64,000 bases of DNA from Paucimonas lemoignei (GTDB taxonomy: Bacteria > Pseudomonadota > Gammaproteobacteria > Burkholderiales > Burkholderiaceae_D): positions 52,843 through 116,842 of the forward strand of contig NZ_SLZQ01000012.1 of NCBI RefSeq assembly GCF_004342585.1, read 5' to 3'. The notes under the pieces are model-generated. The model did no database searches and was not told the DNA's origin. It saw only the letters and a list, made by a program, of their open reading frames with translations. The first letter of the stretch is position 1; each line of letters opens with the position of its first letter. A program made the position numbers and the translations under genes. Shown piece by piece: positions 57,335-64,000 of the stretch.

Positions 57335-59005
57335 TTAGCTTGCTTGCTCTGCGTGGCCATAGACACCGGTTTTGAACGGCTCGATGCCTACACGGGTCAG
57401 CGTATCGATGAAGGCTTCATCCTGAATGCGGCATTCGGAAAACGTCAGCACCAGTCTCTCAATCACCGATGGCATTTCTTCCGCTCGGAACGAAGGTCCA
57501 ATGATCTTGCCAATTGCGGAGTTGTTGCCCTGGGCACCGCCGATGGTCACCTGGTACCACTCTTCGCCATTCTTATCGACGCCCAGAATGCCGATATTGC
57601 CCATATGGTGGTGACCGCACGCGTTAATGCAGCCAGAAATATTCAGCGACAGATCGCCCAGATCCAGCAGGTAATCCAGGTCATCGAAGCGCTGTGCAAT
57701 GGCTTGCGCAATCGGCAGCGATCTTGCATTCGCAAGGGAGCAATAGTCGCCCCCAGGGCAGGCAATCATATCGGTCAGCAGTCCCAGGTTGGCGGTGCCC
57801 AGGCCAGCACTGGAAGCAAGCTGCCACAGCGCATACAGGTCTTTTTTGCGGATGTCGGGCAGAATGACATTCTGTTCGTGTGCGATCCGCACCTCGCCAA
57901 AGCCAAATTGCTCGGACCAGTCTGCAATCAAGTCCATTTGTTCGGCCGTGACATCGCCGGGTGGCACAGCCGCACCGGGCTTGGTCGACAAGGTAACTGC
58001 CGTGTAACCTGCCACCTTATGCGGCTGGGTATTGCGCTTGACCCATTGGGCGAATCGCTTGTCTTCAGCCAGATGCCGTTGATGGTCGGTATCTTCATCC
58101 GGCAGTTGCTCATAGTGCGCCCGTTGAAAGTGGCGCGCGACACGTTCGTATTCCTGCTCGGTCAGTGTTGCCGGGCCATCTTTCAGATGCGCCCATTCTT
58201 CTTCCACTTCCTTGGCAAAGACATCTGCGCCTAAGGTCTTGACCAGAATCTTGATGCGCGCCTTGTACTTGTTATCCCGACGGCCGTAGCGGTTGTAGAC
58301 CCGTAATACGGCCTCGACATAGGTCAGCATATGCTGCCACGGCAAGTCTTCGCGGATAAGCGAACTGAGAATCGGCGTGCGGCCCAAGCCACCTCCGGCG
58401 AACACCTTCAGCACCTTTTCTCCTGCGCTGTTTTGATGCAGATAGATGCCGACATCATGCATCCTGACTGCGGCGCGATCTTCTGCGGAAGAGGAGAGTG
58501 CAATCTTGAACTTCCTAGGGAGGAAGGCAAATTCAGGGTTCAACGTCGACCATTGGCGCAGGATTTCAGCAAGCGGCCGCGGATCGATCAGTTCGTCCTG
58601 CGCCACTCCGGCAAATTGCTCGGTCGTGATATTGCGTACGCAGTTACCGGAAGTCTGGATTGCATGCATGTTGACCGTCGCCAGATCGGCCAGGATATCC
58701 GGTGCCTGTTCCAGTTGAATCCAGTTGTACTGGATGTTTTGACGCGTCGTGAAGTGGCCATAGCCCTTGTCATAGGTGCGGGCGATATGGGCCAGCATAC
58801 GAAGCTGGCGGGCGGACAACAAGCCATAGGGAATGGCGACACGCAGCATGTAGGCATGCTTTTGCATGTAGAGCCCGTTCTGTAATCGAAGGGGCAGAAA
58901 TTCTTCTTCGCTTAATTCGCCGGAAATACGTCGTGCTACCTGATCTCGAAATTCAGCTACCCGCTCCCGGACCAGGAGTTCGTCATATTGATCGTACTGA
59001 TACAT
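57335..59005 (-). CDS. cysI: Sulfite/nitrite reductase haemoprotein, CysI type (556 aa)
   Basis: A siroheme and 4Fe-4S enzyme reducing sulfite to sulfide for cysteine synthesis. Two ferredoxin-like half domains and two siroheme domains are seen; substrate-contact residues are in YGHFTTRQNIQYNWI and the Fe-S/siroheme ligand cysteines are in IACPGGDYCSLANA and ISGCINACGHHHMG. The start at 59005 has GAGG upstream; a longer frame to 59059 is less likely. It heads a leftward operon with DUF934 and a TM2 gene; cysH, which often follows, is not here. Confidence 0.92.
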   Translation of the reverse strand: MYQYDQYDELLVRERVAEFRDQVARRISGELSEEEFLPLRLQNGLYMQKHAYMLRVAIPYGLLSARQLRMLAHIARTYDKGYGHFTTRQNIQYNWIQLEQAPDILADLATVNMHAIQTSGNCVRNITTEQFAGVAQDELIDPRPLAEILRQWSTLNPEFAFLPRKFKIALSSSAEDRAAVRMHDVGIYLHQNSAGEKVLKVFAGGGLGRTPILSSLIREDLPWQHMLTYVEAVLRVYNRYGRRDNKYKARIKILVKTLGADVFAKEVEEEWAHLKDGPATLTEQEYERVARHFQRAHYEQLPDEDTDHQRHLAEDKRFAQWVKRNTQPHKVAGYTAVTLSTKPGAAVPPGDVTAEQMDLIADWSEQFGFGEVRIAHEQNVILPDIRKKDLYALWQLASSAGLGTANLGLLTDMIACPGGDYCSLANARSLPIAQAIAQRFDDLDYLLDLGDLSLNISGCINACGHHHMGNIGILGVDKNGEEWYQVTIGGAQGNNSAIGKIIGPSFRAEEMPSVIERLVLTFSECRIQDEAFIDTLTRVGIEPFKTGVYGHAEQAS

Positions 59006-59349
59006 CGGTTTACCTCGCCTGAACCAACTTTCTGGATCTGGAGTGTGGTGGAGCAGCAAGAGAAAGTACAGAATCAGAAACCGATTAGAAAAGCGTATCA
59101 GATAGGCATGGAAAAGATTGTTGAAAGGCTCAGTGTCTTAGGCAAAGCCTGTGCCTTATAGACCGTGCGCTGACTCGTACTTAAGATGATTGCATAAATT
59201 GAAACTTGGCCGGCGAGGTGGAATCGAAACTGATATGGTGTTTTGAAGGCAATCTGAATCTGTCTTTATCAAATTCAAAACGGCACACTTTGAGATCGGC
59301 AGTCTCTTTTGCAGGAATGTCGCCGGATAAACCTAACCTTATTGCAAGC
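59006..59349. other. Divergent intergenic region between cysI and the cytochrome genes
   Basis: The region should contain the cysI promoter and that of the cytochrome operon. It is AT-rich with no clear promoter hexamers that I can assign. The frame of the first cytochrome is open back to 59206, so longer N-termini are possible. Confidence 0.35.
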
Positions 59350-60078
59350 ATGAGCAAATCTCATACGCTAAAACTGATCAGCTCTTCGATAAGAACCTGC
59401 TTGTTGTGCCTGACGCTTTCATTTGCTCATTCAGGCGCATTGGCACAGCAAACTGTTCCAGACACCATCGCGCAACGCGCGATTGCTTGCGCGGCCTGTC
59501 ATGGCAAAGAGGGAAGAGCAACAAATGAAGGCTACTTTCCACGCATTGCAGGCAAACCGGCCGGCTATCTTTATAACCAGTTAGTGAACTTCCGTGAGGG
59601 GCGGCGAAGTTATCCGGCAATGACCTATATGGTCGCCCATCTATCGGATACCTATCTGAAGGAAATGGCAGAGCATTTTGCCAATCTCCATCCGCCATAT
59701 CCGCCTCCTCAGCCAGCCAACCTGCCAGCGTCAACACTGGAGCGCGGCAAAGCTTTAGTGTTTTCAGGCGATCAGTCGAGAAACATTCCGGCCTGTATCG
59801 CCTGTCATGGGGAAAAACTGACTGGCTTGTTACCTTCTGTCCCCAGCTTGGTTGGTCTGCCGCGTGACTATCTGAACGCCCAGTTCGGCGCATGGAAAAG
59901 CGGCTCGCGAAAAGCCGCGGCACCCGATTGCATGGCGCAGATCAGCAAGCAACTCAGCGTTGATGAAATCAGCGCTGTATCGGCATGGCTTGCCGCACAA
60001 CCTGTTCCGGAAAATATGGCGGCCGCTCCAGCCCACTCCGTCAAGCTCCCCATCCCTTGTGGCAGCGTGCCGCAATAA
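59350..60078 (+). CDS. Di-haem cytochrome c, c4-like (242 aa)
   Basis: A periplasmic electron carrier. The signal peptide (LLCLTLSFAHSGALA) is followed by two CxxCH haem sites, CAACH (about residue 46) and CIACH (about residue 146), each with a downstream methionine candidate ligand, as in cytochrome c4. The start at 59350 is chosen so that the signal peptide is N-terminal; no ribosome binding site makes the choice certain. It is followed 14 bases later by a tri-haem cytochrome gene. Confidence 0.83.
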   Translation: MSKSHTLKLISSSIRTCLLCLTLSFAHSGALAQQTVPDTIAQRAIACAACHGKEGRATNEGYFPRIAGKPAGYLYNQLVNFREGRRSYPAMTYMVAHLSDTYLKEMAEHFANLHPPYPPPQPANLPASTLERGKALVFSGDQSRNIPACIACHGEKLTGLLPSVPSLVGLPRDYLNAQFGAWKSGSRKAAAPDCMAQISKQLSVDEISAVSAWLAAQPVPENMAAAPAHSVKLPIPCGSVPQ

Positions 60079-60092
60079 CGCCGAGTCGTCCC

Positions 60093-61376
60093 ATGAAGCG
60101 CATTCTTCTCATTATCGTTGCTGCAGTCATCCTGATTCCTCTGGCGATCATCGGTTATCAGCTCGCGCACGACCCAGGCAGCGAGCAACGTAGCGTAGCC
60201 AGCGCCGATCCGAACCAACAGGTTGCCCGGGGTGAGTACCTTGCCCGCGCAGGCAATTGCATGGGCTGCCATACGGCGAGGGGTGGCGAGTCGTATGCGG
60301 GCGGCAGGCAAATCGCCACGCCGTTTGGCAATATCTATACCTCCAACATTACCCCGGACAAGGAAACAGGAATTGGCTCCTGGACTGCGGACGATTTCTG
60401 GCGCGCCATCCATAACGGCAAATCCAAAGACGGCAAGTTTCTTTACCCGGCATTTCCTTATCCGAACTACACGAAAGTCAGCCGCAACGATGCTGACGCG
60501 ATGTTTGCATACTTGAGGACCGTTGCGCCGGTAAAGCAAGCGAACAAAGACCATGAGCTGAGATTCCCATACAACCAGCGGGTGTTGCTGGCGTTCTGGC
60601 GCACCCTCTATTTCACGCCGGGTGAATTCGAGGCTCAGGCCAATCAGAGTACCGAGTGGAATCGTGGCGCCTACCTGGTTCAAGGTCTCGGCCATTGCGC
60701 CGCCTGTCACACCAGCAGAAATGCATTGGGTGGGACAACTGCAGAAGGCGATCTTGCTGGCGGCATGATTCCAATGCAAAACTGGTATGCCTCATCCCTG
60801 ACGTCCGGAAAAGAAACCGGCTTGGGGGAGTGGTCCGAGCAAGAAATTGCCAGCCTGCTGAAAACCGGCGTATCGCATCGCGGCGCCGTCTTCGGTCCCA
60901 TGGCGGAAGTGGTTGCCTCCAGCTTGCAGCATCTTTCGGACTCGGATATTCAGTCGATGTCGATTTATCTGAAGTCGCTGCCGGAACGGGATGCCGGCAT
61001 TGAAACCGGCAGAATGAAGATAACAGGAGATGTCGAAGCCGTATTAAAGCAAGGCGCGGCCATTTATGAGAACCATTGTGTGAACTGTCACCAGGCGAAT
61101 GGCAAGGGCATGCCACCAGCGTATCCGCCCTTGGCAGCCAACAGGTCATTGTCTGCCAGCGCCGCCACCAACACGATCCGGATGATTCTCAATGGCGGCT
61201 ATCCGCCAAGTACAGGTGGCAATCCACGTCCGTATGGCATGCCGCCGTTCAGCATGACCTTGAGCGACCAGGAGATTGCGGCAGTCGCTTCCTATATCCG
61301 GATGTCGTGGGGGAACAAAGGGTCCTTGGTTTCCTCAGTCGAGGTCGGCCGTTTCCGGGGCGCTCCTGTTGAGTAA
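60093..61376 (+). CDS. Tri-haem cytochrome c, dehydrogenase-subunit type (427 aa)
   Basis: Three CxxCH sites, CMGCH (about residue 57), CAACH (about residue 206) and CVNCH (about residue 331), follow an uncleaved or cleaved N-terminal hydrophobic segment (ILLIIVAAVILIPLAIIGYQL). The layout matches the cytochrome subunits of alcohol and gluconate 2-dehydrogenases that pass electrons from a periplasmic dehydrogenase to the respiratory chain. No dehydrogenase subunit gene is adjacent, so its electron donor is unknown. It is in one operon with the c4-like gene. Confidence 0.87.
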   Translation: MKRILLIIVAAVILIPLAIIGYQLAHDPGSEQRSVASADPNQQVARGEYLARAGNCMGCHTARGGESYAGGRQIATPFGNIYTSNITPDKETGIGSWTADDFWRAIHNGKSKDGKFLYPAFPYPNYTKVSRNDADAMFAYLRTVAPVKQANKDHELRFPYNQRVLLAFWRTLYFTPGEFEAQANQSTEWNRGAYLVQGLGHCAACHTSRNALGGTTAEGDLAGGMIPMQNWYASSLTSGKETGLGEWSEQEIASLLKTGVSHRGAVFGPMAEVVASSLQHLSDSDIQSMSIYLKSLPERDAGIETGRMKITGDVEAVLKQGAAIYENHCVNCHQANGKGMPPAYPPLAANRSLSASAATNTIRMILNGGYPPSTGGNPRPYGMPPFSMTLSDQEIAAVASYIRMSWGNKGSLVSSVEVGRFRGAPVE

Positions 61377-61587
61377 TGTGCCTTGACGGCACAAAGTCAT
61401 TCGACATTGCCAGGACAGGCCTGACTCATCAATGCTTGTGCACTTGTCACCATGCGGCTTCAGCTGCGATGGCCTTTTGGCGCGTAACTGATTCTGTATT
61501 TCTGTCCCGGCTTCGTGCAAAGTGGCGTGAAGCCGTCAAGCGTCACAAGGCTGTTCTGGCGGTGTTGAGATTTTGAATGGATTTACT

Positions 61588-61776
61588 ATGAAGCTGCTTC
61601 AAATTATCAGAATGGTATTGTGGAGTTTTTTTGGAGTCAGAAAGCGGGCAGGCCTGGAATCTGACATCAGGAATATTCATCCATTGGCAGTCATTGGTGT
61701 CGCAATCATGATGGTCGGCCTTTTCATCGGTCTTCTGATTGCTATTGTCCATGCTGTAATTAATGGATTAATGTAA
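61588..61776 (+). CDS. DUF2970 small membrane protein (62 aa)
   Basis: The N-terminal part QIIRMVLWSFFGVRKRAGLE is typical of DUF2970 proteins, followed by HPLAVIGVAIMMVGLFIGLL and a C-terminal membrane segment. DUF2970 genes are often near cytochrome oxidase genes. Here the gene follows the cytochrome c pair. The ATG at 61588 is used; a TTG at 61573 is in frame. Confidence 0.8.
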   Translation: MKLLQIIRMVLWSFFGVRKRAGLESDIRNIHPLAVIGVAIMMVGLFIGLLIAIVHAVINGLM

Positions 61777-61863
61777 CAAAAATGAAGCTGCTGGACCTGC
61801 GTTTTGAGGTAGTGCTCCTCACGATTGGTAGCGTCAAGTAATAGCCTGAAAATATTCAAAATA

Positions 61864-62091
61864 ATGGATTGGGTCCCTATCGTCTTCGTTACGTTCAAGG
61901 TTCTCGTGTTCGGCACGGGCATGTTCTTCGCCATCAAGTGGCATTACGATAAAGAGAAGGAGGAAGAGAAGCGTGCGGTGCTACGCACGGGCGGTAAGGT
62001 GGCCGCAGTCTTCGTGCTAGTGCTCCTGGGCCTGGGGCTCGTCACCTTCGTCGTTGCCGGCATGCTTGGTTTGGACTTGAACTTCCCTTGA
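61864..62091 (+). CDS. Small two-span membrane protein (75 aa)
   Basis: Two hydrophobic segments (VPIVFVTFKVLVFGTGMFFA and VAAVFVLVLLGLGLVTFVVA) flank a highly charged loop (KWHYDKEKEEEKRAVLRTGG). This hairpin layout fits a small inner membrane protein. No family recognised. No ribosome binding site before the ATG; a TTG at 61825 is in frame. It lies next to the cytochrome genes, so it may help a respiratory complex, but that is inference. Confidence 0.6.
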   Translation: MDWVPIVFVTFKVLVFGTGMFFAIKWHYDKEKEEEKRAVLRTGGKVAAVFVLVLLGLGLVTFVVAGMLGLDLNFP

Positions 62092-62158
62092 TGGCAAAAG
62101 ATAGCCGGCTGATAGCCAGTGATGCTGCTGCAATTCCCGATGCGGCTGCGCCACGATT

Positions 62159-63616
62159 TCATTTGCGGTTTCGCTGTTCCGCAGATAGGGCCCGGTTTCC
62201 TTCTGCCGCAGCAGTAACCAGCTTGCCAAGGGTTGCCAGCGCCTCGGCAGCGCGCTTGTCCCAAGTATGGCCATAGTTAAGGCGCAGGCAATTCATAAAG
62301 CTTCTCTGTGCAGAGAACATGGGCCCTGGCGCGATACTGATGCCAAGCGATAAAGCCTGGCGATGAATCTCTAAGGTATTCACATTCTCCGGCAGTTCAA
62401 GCCAAAGGAAATAGCCGCCGTCAGGGCGCGTCGCACGGGTTCCAGCCGGGAAGTGGCGAACCACCGCCTCCATAACTGAATTTTGTTGTACCGATAAAGT
62501 GTGCCGCAACTGGCGCAAATGGCGGTCGTAACCGCCCCTGGTTAGATATTCAGCTAACGCCGCCTGCGCCGGAGCGGATGCGGATAAAGACGTGGTTAGT
62601 TTGAGGCGTGAAATGGCTTGCGTGTAACGGCCCGGCGCCACCCAGCCAACGCGATATCCGGGAGCCAGGCATTTCGAGAATGAAGAACAATGCATGACGA
62701 TCCCTTTGGTATCGAATGCCTTCGCCGGAAGCGGGCGCTTGCCGCCAAAATACAGCTCGCCGTAGACATCGTCTTCAATCAGTGGCACGTTATGCTCGGT
62801 TAAAAGCTCAACCAATGCCCGTTTTTTTTCCTCAGGCATCAAACTTCCCAGGGGATTTTGGAAATTGGTCATCAGCCAGCATGCCTTGGGCTGATGACGT
62901 TTCAATGCATCGGCTAATGCATCCAGGTCGATGCCCTCTCGCGGATGCGTCGGTACTTCAACGGCCCTAAGGGCAAGACGTTCAAGAGCTTGCAATGAGG
63001 CATAGAACGTCGGGGATTCAATAATCACGGCGTCGCCAGGATATGTCACCGCCTGCAGGCAAAGATTCAAGGCTTCCAATGCGCCATTGGTAATGACAAT
63101 CTCATCGGTATGTATGGTGACGCCATCGGCTAAGTAACGCAGGGCGATTTGTCGCCGCAAGTTGGCATTGCCGGGCGTCAGATCGTCCACGGTGCTCCAG
63201 GGATCCATCTGCTGTACGCTGGAAGCCATGGTGCGTGCAAGGCGAGGCAATGGAAACAGCTGGGGGCTGGGGAACGCTGAACCGAACGGGATGACATCGC
63301 GCTGCCTGATTGACCCGAGTATTTCAAACACCAGATTGCTGACATCCACGGGCTTGGAATGCGTATCCGGCTGGGATGGCATCTCCGGTTCCGGCGGAAG
63401 GGACTTGGAGTTGGCAGCGACATAGTAGCCGGAGCGTTCGCGGGCGCGAATCAGCCCTCGTGCTTCCAGCAAATAGTAGGCCTCAAATACCGTGGATGGA
63501 CTGACGCCTCGGCTGGTACTGGCTTGTCGCACGGAAGGCAAACGATCACCAAACTTCAGCACTCCCGACTTGATCGATTGCGCAATTTCTTCCGCGAGGG
63601 CTTCATATCGTTTCAT
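62159..63616 (-). CDS. MocR/PdxR-type transcriptional regulator, GntR fused to aminotransferase (485 aa)
   Basis: The N-terminal winged helix (about residues 1-70, KFGDRLPSVRQASTSRGVSP) is of GntR type; it is fused to a fold-type I aminotransferase domain with the PLP-binding lysine in SSFSKCLAPGYRVGW (about residue 308), NFQNPLGSLM and EDDVYGELYF. Such proteins regulate vitamin B6, GABA or taurine metabolism, using PLP as co-sensor. The target is usually a divergent gene; the divergent side here has no clear gene and carries an IS-like end. Confidence 0.9.
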   Translation of the reverse strand: MKRYEALAEEIAQSIKSGVLKFGDRLPSVRQASTSRGVSPSTVFEAYYLLEARGLIRARERSGYYVAANSKSLPPEPEMPSQPDTHSKPVDVSNLVFEILGSIRQRDVIPFGSAFPSPQLFPLPRLARTMASSVQQMDPWSTVDDLTPGNANLRRQIALRYLADGVTIHTDEIVITNGALEALNLCLQAVTYPGDAVIIESPTFYASLQALERLALRAVEVPTHPREGIDLDALADALKRHQPKACWLMTNFQNPLGSLMPEEKKRALVELLTEHNVPLIEDDVYGELYFGGKRPLPAKAFDTKGIVMHCSSFSKCLAPGYRVGWVAPGRYTQAISRLKLTTSLSASAPAQAALAEYLTRGGYDRHLRQLRHTLSVQQNSVMEAVVRHFPAGTRATRPDGGYFLWLELPENVNTLEIHRQALSLGISIAPGPMFSAQRSFMNCLRLNYGHTWDKRAAEALATLGKLVTAAAEGNRALSAEQRNRK

Positions 63617-63905
63617 GACGTAAAGATGCTTGGTTTGAATGCCTGTTATGAATTATTGCGATAAATGGGCGTTGTTACACAAACCAAAAAGCGCCGTGCA
63701 CTAAGCAATTCATCCTTTAAGCATGGAGGACAGATACCTCATTTATCGCAGCGGTGCAAAAATCTGATATGCCATTTTAATCCAATTCTGCATCTGTTCT
63801 TTGATAGGGAGGCTCAGTACGATGATAGTCGCGACCACACCTTCGCTGTTTGCCTGGTCAAGGACTAGACATGTCAGGGGTGGCTCGACTTGAACTCGCT
63901 CGAAG
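63617..63905. other. Region between the MocR gene and the IS-like end
   Basis: No recognisable gene. A leftward 62-codon frame (63743-63931) begins inside the IS-like repeat and reads LPIKEQMQNWIKMAYQIF near its end; it could be a fragment of a gene cut by the insertion, but I do not recognise it. Confidence 0.3.
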
Positions 63906-63985
63906 TGGACTAGCCCCACTTCGGTAGACATTTCCGGCCTATGATTGGACTAGCCCCACTTCGGTAGACATTTCCGGCCTATGAT
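63906..63985 (+). repeat. Tandem duplication of a 40-bp IS-like end
   Basis: A 40-base unit beginning TGGACTAGCCCCACTTCGGT occurs twice without a gap (63906-63945 and 63946-63985). It begins with TG, as IS3-family ends do, and contains inner symmetry with the flank (CGAAGTGG/CCACTTCG). Confidence 0.75.
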
Positions 63986-64000
63986 TTGAGCATAGGAGGA
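63946..64000 (+). mobile_element. Probable left end of an insertion sequence running off the window
   Basis: After the second 40-bp copy, TAGGAGGA occupies the last bases of the window, a strong ribosome binding site with no gene in the window to serve, as expected just before a transposase start. The element itself is outside the window. Confidence 0.5.

Noticed and set aside
63906..63985. A CRISPR-like repeat
   Set aside because: Only two copies, adjacent without spacers; it is a tandem duplication next to an IS-type end.

Overview
The window looks like chromosomal DNA of a betaproteobacterium of the order Burkholderiales, most likely family Oxalobacteraceae (Herminiimonas/Herbaspirillum/Collimonas-like). 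The basis is moderate-to-high GC coding DNA, the prpR/prpBC-acnD-prpF arrangement, glnA followed by a DUF4124 protein and ntrBC, the gloB/methyltransferase/rnhA/dnaQ block, and cysI next to a DUF934 gene. The taxonomic call is inference from gene content only. Almost everything is ordinary housekeeping or metabolic DNA, with one decayed accessory patch at about 54.5-56.3 kb and an IS end at the right edge.

Layout. 0-1.2 kb: a partial zinc-finger-like protein and small hypotheticals. 1.2-8.3 kb: thyA and a leftward operon of an ABC ATPase, a large FtsX-type permease, an AttH/CrtC-like secreted protein and an MsbA-like exporter. 8.5-10.9 kb: egtD-egtB (hercynine and ergothioneine). 11-12.9 kb: a small hypothetical, a Crp/Fnr regulator and a glutathione S-transferase. 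12.9-20.9 kb: the 2-methylcitrate (propionate) locus, prpR divergent from prpB-prpC-acnD-prpF, with a sigma-54 promoter and repeated operators. 21-29.6 kb: an SDR reductase, HPF-type ribosome factor, DNA/RNA nuclease, prfC, hemerythrin-like protein, TAXI-type binding protein and rhodanese. 29.6-34.9 kb: glnA with a sigma-54 promoter and NtrC-like sites, then a DUF4124 protein and ntrB-ntrC. 34.9-37.3 kb: a class A penicillin-binding protein. 37.5-40.8 kb: senC(selD)-senB divergent from senA. 41-43.6 kb: rhlE-type helicase and fabI. 43.8-49.4 kb: yejABEF peptide importer. 49.5-54.4 kb: mltD-like transglycosylase, gloB, methyltransferase, rnhA, dnaQ. 54.4 kb: tRNA-Val(CAC), then an IS3-family relic and a broken GGDEF-EAL gene. 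56.4-59 kb: TM2 protein, DUF934, cysI. 59.3-62.1 kb: two multihaem cytochromes c and two small membrane proteins. 62.2-63.6 kb: a MocR-type regulator. The right edge carries a tandemly duplicated 40-bp IS-like end.

The most interesting system is a selenoneine pathway. SenC (selenophosphate synthase), SenB (selenosugar synthase) and SenA (selenoneine synthase, an EgtB paralogue) lie together at 37.5-40.8 kb. The hercynine-making enzyme EgtD that SenA needs lies with EgtB at 8.5-10.9 kb. One window therefore encodes what is needed to convert histidine to both the sulfur (ergothioneine) and selenium (selenoneine) thio/selenoimidazoles. The sen pathway is known from the literature; the divergent senA / senB-senC layout, with 17 bp between the start codons, is what stands out here.

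Regulation visible in the DNA includes two sigma-54 promoters (glnA and prpB), each with likely activator sites upstream. Several perfect palindromes also have no assigned factor, notably a 26-bp palindrome upstream of the nuclease gene and a 20-bp one upstream of the hemerythrin-like gene.
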